Notes under the pieces: model-generated
Databases searched by the model: none
The model's input: the letters and a program-made list of their open reading frames with translations, nothing else
Told to the model about the DNA's origin: nothing
Shown here: positions 6,187-9,675 of the stretch, piece by piece
How positions within the stretch are numbered: position 1 is the first letter of the stretch
How the letters are laid out: each line of letters begins with the position of its first letter
Made by a program: the position numbers and the translations under genes
Assembly (NCBI GenBank): GCA_044355095.1
Contig: JBIKYT010000072.1
Coordinates: 1-9,675 of the forward strand
Source of the DNA: Casp-actino8 sp044355095
Lineage (GTDB): Bacteria; Actinomycetota; Acidimicrobiia; Acidimicrobiales; Ilumatobacteraceae
DNA length: 9,675 nt
Reading direction: 5' to 3'

Positions 6187-9100
6187 ATGTTCAAGAAAAC
6201 CTCAGTTGCTAAATCATGTTGGGTCTCTCTGCTTTTGATTGGCGGCTCGCTTGCCCTTAACGCACAAGTCGTAACGGCAAGCCCCTGTCCCGCAGGCTGG
6301 ACATACGAAGTCGACAATGGCACCTGCTTTCGAGCCTTCACAGAGTCCGACACGTGGACACCACCGGCAGGTGTGACCTCGATTAGCTATTTGGTAGTCG
6401 GCGGTGGCGGTGGAGGCGCGGGTGGATTCTCAAATGGTTCATCTGCAAATGGCGGCGCAGGCGGTGCAGTGGTGACGACTCCATCTGCATCCTTTACTCC
6501 AGGCTCAACCTTGACAATCTCTGTTGGCTCAGGTGGAGCTTCTACGGGGCAAGGTACAGCGTCAGCGGGACAAGCCAGCAGTATTACTGGAGGAGGTCTG
6601 AACGCAAGCGCGGCTGGAGGCGCGGGAGCGTCTAGCGCTGGCGCTGGAGCTAACGGAACGACGAGTTCATTTTCTGGATCAAGTGTGATTTACGGTTCAA
6701 GTGGAGGTGCAACTGGCCAAACTGGAGGTAACGGTGCAGGTAGCGGTTCGAGTGTGAATTCGGAAGCATGGGGTGTTAGCGGTGACGCCAATCGAGGTGG
6801 CGGTGGCGGTGCTGGTGCTCAATATCAGATTTGTTTTGGAAACTGTTTTAACTCCGCTACCGGAGGGGGTACCGGTGGTTCGGGTGTTGTGATGATTCGT
6901 TATGTGGGCTTCGGGGTTTCTTCGTTTTCAACCTCAACTGGAGCATTCTCAAACAGTTCCTCCTTGTCATATTCACTGTCCTTCTCTGCGACCATTGATG
7001 CATCAACGCTCACTGCTGCAGATTTTTCAAACTCAGGAACAGCGACTGGTTGTGTGTTTTCAGTTTCACCGTCATCTGGAACGGCTTCGTCTTTCACCAT
7101 TTCTGTCACTGGTTGTAGTGATGGAACAGTGGAACCAACTCTTGCCAGTGGATCAATCACAACTTCTGCCGGCGCATCTGGACCTGGTGCTTCTTCAACT
7201 GCTAACTCCGTCACGCTCGACACAACTCCTCCATCTGCACCCTCAGGTGTTGACCTCGCAGATGCATCGGACACTGGTGCATCAGATTCAGACAACAACA
7301 CCAACGACACCACACCAACAATGAGTGCATCCGGTGGTGCAAACGGCGACACGATGACCATCTCGGCCACCAATGGCACGACCACCGAGTCATGTACCTA
7401 CGTCATTGGCTCAGCAACAAACTGCACACTGCCCACACTCACCGACGGCACCTGGAACATCTCATCGACATTGACCGATCCGGCCGGCAACATCTCACCA
7501 TCATCAACTGCATTACCAGTCACTATTGACACAACTCCTCCATCTGCACCCTCAGGTGTTGACCTCGCAGATGCATCGGACACTGGTGCATCCAACTCAG
7601 ACAACAACACCAACGACACCACCCCAACTTTGAGTGCCAGTGGCGGAACCAACGGTGACACGATGACCATCTCAGCCACCAACGGCACGACCACCGAGTC
7701 ATGCACGTATGTGATTGGCGCAGCAACAAACTGCACACTGCCCACACTCACCGACGGCACATGGAACATCTCATCGACATTGACCGATCCGGCCGGCAAC
7801 ATCTCACCATCATCAACTGCATTACCGATCACTATCGATGGCACTGCACCAGCTGCACCCTCAGGTGTTGACCTCGCAGATGCATCGGACACTGGTGCAT
7901 CCAACTCAGACAACAACACCAACGACACCACCCCCACCTTGAGTGCCAGTGGCGGAACCAACGGTGACACGATGACTATCTCGGCCACCAACGGCACGAC
8001 CACCGTGTCGTGCACGTATGTGATTGGATCAGCAACAAACTGCACCCTGCCCACACTCACCGACGGCACATGGAACATTTCTGCCACATTGACTGATCCG
8101 TTGGGTAATGAATCTGCAGCATCGAGTGCTTTACCTATCACTATCGATGGCACTGCACCATCAGCGCCAACAGATGTTGATTTGTCGGCGGCATCGGACA
8201 CTGGTACATCAGATTCTGACAACAACACCAACGACACCACACCAACAATGAGTGCATCCGGTGGTGCAAACGGCGACACGATGACCATCTCAGCCACCAA
8301 CGGCATGACCACCGAGTCATGTACCTACGTCATTGGCTCAGCAACAAACTGCACCCTGCCCACACTTACCGATGGCACCTGGAACATCTCTGCCACATTG
8401 ACTGATCCGTTGGGTAATGAATCTGCAGCATCGAGTGCTTTACCTATCACTATCGATGGCACTGCACCATCAGCGCCAACAGATGTTGATTTATTGGCGG
8501 CATCTGATGCTGGGTCATCGGACTCTGACAACAACACCAACGACACCACCCCAACTTTGAGTGCATCCGGTGGAAACAATGGTGACACGATGACCATCTC
8601 GGCCACCAATGGCACGACCACCGAGTCATGTACCTACGTCATTGGCTCAGCAACAAACTGCACACTGCCCACACTCACCGACGGCACCTGGAACATCTCA
8701 TCGACATTGACCGATCCGGCCGGCAACATCTCACCATCATCAACTGCATTACCAGTCACTATTGACACAACTCCTCCATCTGCACCCTCAGGTGTTGACC
8801 TCGCAGATGCATCGGACACCGGTGCATCAGATTCAGACAACAACACCAACGACACCACCCCCACCTTGAGTGCCAGTGGCGGCACTAACGGTGACACGAT
8901 GACCATCTCGGCCACCAACGGCACGACTACCGTGTCATGCACGTATGTGATTGGCGCAGCAACAAACTGCACACTGCCCACACTCACCGACGGCACCTGG
9001 AACATCTCTTCAACACTCACCGACCCGGCCGGCAACATCTCACCATCATCAACTGCATTACCGATCACTATCGATGGCACTGCACCAACTGCACCCACTG

Positions 9101-9675
9101 GTCTGGACTTATTGGCATCATCGGACTCTGGTGCATCAGATTCTGACAACAACACCAACGACACCACCCCCACCTTGAGTGCCAGTGGCGGAACCAACGG
9201 TGACACGATGACCATCTCAGCCACCAACGGCACGACCACCGTGTCATGCACGTATGTGATTGGCGCAGCAACAAACTGCACCCTGCCCACACTCACCGAT
9301 GGCACATGGAACATCTCTTCAACATTGACTGATCCGTTGGGCAATGAATCTGCAGCATCGAGTGCTTTACCGGTCACTATTGCCACCAGCTCACCCTCAC
9401 GATCGGCGCCCGATTTGTTGGCAACATCGGACAATGGTGCGTCTAATTCTGACAACATCACCAATGACTCCACACCAGAGATCTCTATCGCGGGTGCTCT
9501 CGCTGGTGATGTGGTGACTGTGTCGGCTACAAACGGCACCGCAACATTGACATGTACCTACACAGTTGGCGCAGCGACAAGTTGTTCGCTACCAACATTG
9601 TCTGATGGCACATGGACGGTGTCTGCTTCTGTGACTGATGCTGCAGGAAATACCGGTCCAGCAACAGGATCATTA
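6187..9675 (+). CDS. Large secreted glycine-rich / Ig-like repeat surface protein (3' end beyond window)
   Basis: The frame is open from ATG 6187 to the last base (1163 codons, no stop), so the C-terminus and any anchor are unseen. Order: signal peptide (residues 1-31; KKTS start, hydrophobic VSLLLIGGSLAL, likely cut after VVTA); short segment with C34 and C47 (CPAGW...GTC); glycine-rich domain from about 57 (WTPPAGVTSISYLVVGGGGG) to 239 (GGSGVVMIRY), matching the bacterial Gly_rich type; a first Ig-like domain (241-344, with C289 and C310); then Ig-like repeats of 103 residues from 345 on. Each repeat has an Asp/Asn-rich opening loop (SDSDNNTNDTTP), C-x9-C, TLTDGTWNIS and an Ala/Ser-rich end. 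Repeats of this type build stalks of adhesins and are often calcium-stabilised; that role is inferred. Residues 239-1071 lack Lys, Arg and His. There is no Shine-Dalgarno sequence near the ATG (AAAGG is 18 bases away); the start is chosen because it yields the signal peptide. Confidence 0.9.
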   Translation, partial: MFKKTSVAKSCWVSLLLIGGSLALNAQVVTASPCPAGWTYEVDNGTCFRAFTESDTWTPPAGVTSISYLVVGGGGGGAGGFSNGSSANGGAGGAVVTTPSASFTPGSTLTISVGSGGASTGQGTASAGQASSITGGGLNASAAGGAGASSAGAGANGTTSSFSGSSVIYGSSGGATGQTGGNGAGSGSSVNSEAWGVSGDANRGGGGGAGAQYQICFGNCFNSATGGGTGGSGVVMIRYVGFGVSSFSTSTGAFSNSSSLSYSLSFSATIDASTLTAADFSNSGTATGCVFSVSPSSGTASSFTISVTGCSDGTVEPTLASGSITTSAGASGPGASSTANSVTLDTTPPSAPSGVDLADASDTGASDSDNNTNDTTPTMSASGGANGDTMTISATNGTTTESCTYVIGSATNCTLPTLTDGTWNISSTLTDPAGNISPSSTALPVTIDTTPPSAPSGVDLADASDTGASNSDNNTNDTTPTLSASGGTNGDTMTISATNGTTTESCTYVIGAATNCTLPTLTDGTWNISSTLTDPAGNISPSSTALPITIDGTAPAAPSGVDLADASDTGASNSDNNTNDTTPTLSASGGTNGDTMTISATNGTTTVSCTYVIGSATNCTLPTLTDGTWNISATLTDPLGNESAASSALPITIDGTAPSAPTDVDLSAASDTGTSDSDNNTNDTTPTMSASGGANGDTMTISATNGMTTESCTYVIGSATNCTLPTLTDGTWNISATLTDPLGNESAASSALPITIDGTAPSAPTDVDLLAASDAGSSDSDNNTNDTTPTLSASGGNNGDTMTISATNGTTTESCTYVIGSATNCTLPTLTDGTWNISSTLTDPAGNISPSSTALPVTIDTTPPSAPSGVDLADASDTGASDSDNNTNDTTPTLSASGGTNGDTMTISATNGTTTVSCTYVIGAATNCTLPTLTDGTWNISSTLTDPAGNISPSSTALPITIDGTAPTAPTGLDLLASSDSGASDSDNNTNDTTPTLSASGGTNGDTMTISATNGTTTVSCTYVIGAATNCTLPTLTDGTWNISSTLTDPLGNESAASSALPVTIATSSPSRSAPDLLATSDNGASNSDNITNDSTPEISIAGALAGDVVTVSATNGTATLTCTYTVGAATSCSLPTLSDGTWTVSASVTDAAGNTGPATGSL
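6355..6903 (+). other. Glycine-rich domain-coding segment
   Basis: This stretch codes for residues 57-239 of the surface protein. It opens with PPAGVTSISYLVVGGGGGG and closes with GGSGVVMIRY, the two conserved beta-strand edges of the bacterial glycine-rich secreted domain. The interior is dominated by Gly, Ala, Ser and Thr, with C216 and C220 near the end (ICFGNCF). Only two arginines (203 and 238) occur in it. The domain is common at the N-terminus of secreted proteins of actinobacteria; its function is unknown. Confidence 0.75.
7219..9675 (+). repeat. Tandem array of 309-bp units (seven complete, eighth partial)
   Basis: Units start at 7219, 7528, 7837, 8146, 8455, 8764, 9073 and 9382. 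The first seven are each exactly 309 bp (103 codons), measured from the Asp codon of the D-T-T-P-P / D-G-T-A-P linker. Long stretches are identical at synonymous sites, for example the DNNTNDTTP and NGDTMTIS coding blocks. Variants occur as swapped blocks: tails DPAGNISPSSTA in units 1, 2, 5 and 6, and DPLGNESAASSA in units 3, 4 and 7; TMSASGGAN in units 1 and 4 only; SCTYVIG preceded by Val in 3, 6 and 7 and by Glu in 1, 2, 4 and 5. Unit 8 is clearly diverged (starts ATSSPSR) and about one codon shorter. The pattern indicates repeated duplication and gene conversion within the array. Unit number may vary between strains or be misassembled. Confidence 0.93.

Noticed and set aside
6902..9178. 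Plus-strand open frames at 6902-7324, 8937-9146 and 8951-9178, rich in His, Gln and Pro.
   Set aside because: They are out-of-frame readings of the same Ig-like repeat gene with no start signals and unnatural composition.
7398..9539. Long minus-strand open frames (7398-8312, 8325-8621, 8634-9539, also 6900-7385) whose translations repeat VVPLVAEMVIVSP-like segments.
   Set aside because: They have the same 309-bp period as the plus-strand repeat and lie antisense to a frame that has a signal peptide and recognisable domains. They have no Shine-Dalgarno sequence, and are broken at points where the plus-strand protein is continuous. They are mirror products of the repeat's codon composition.
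7219..9675. Possible CRISPR array because of regularly spaced identical blocks.
   Set aside because: The period is 309 bp, the whole unit is conserved and in-frame coding, and there are no short repeats with unique spacers.

Overview
The window looks like a chromosomal segment of an actinobacterium, probably of the Acidimicrobiia or a related aquatic lineage. This is inferred from intermediate G+C (about 40-67% in 60-base lines counted by hand), from a RecQ-type helicase with the actinobacterial layout ending in a phosphoribosyltransferase-like tail, from a SAV_6107-like HEPN protein, and from a secreted protein with a glycine-rich domain followed by Ig-like repeats. No taxonomic marker gene is present, so the assignment is tentative.

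Left part (1-1308): a cysteine-rich protein of unknown function runs leftward off the edge (1-250, minus). It diverges from a two-gene rightward operon (324-1308). That operon encodes a winged-helix/minimal-nucleotidyltransferase (MNT) fusion and a small HEPN protein, the arrangement of an MNT-HEPN (MntA/HepT-like, type VII) toxin-antitoxin pair. Between the divergent genes lies a perfect 11-bp inverted repeat with a TTTT centre (282-307). Its two arms each contain a TATGAT -10-like hexamer, one per strand, so a single operator could control both directions.

Middle part (1343-5961): a short-chain dehydrogenase/reductase (SDR), a RecQ-family helicase with a degenerate PRTase-like C-terminus, a second SDR resembling RhlG, and, converging on it, an aldo/keto reductase on the minus strand. 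These look like ordinary housekeeping or accessory metabolic genes. Apart from a likely rightward transcription direction they show no obvious pathway link.

Right part (6187-9675): one very large open reading frame starts at 6187 and is still open at the window end (at least 1163 residues). It encodes a signal peptide, a short Cys-containing segment, a glycine-rich domain, one Ig-like domain, and then seven complete plus one partial tandem Ig-like repeats. Each complete repeat is exactly 309 bp (103 residues). The repeats are mosaic and nearly identical even at silent sites. From residue 239 to 1071 the protein contains no Lys, Arg or His, and each repeat carries about ten Asp and a conserved C-x9-C pair. 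This is a likely secreted or surface-attached, calcium-stabilised stalk or adhesin. Long open frames on the opposite strand of the repeats are by-products of the repeat.

The items most worth a second look are the symmetric operator with the regulator-antitoxin fusion and the charge-biased repeat protein.
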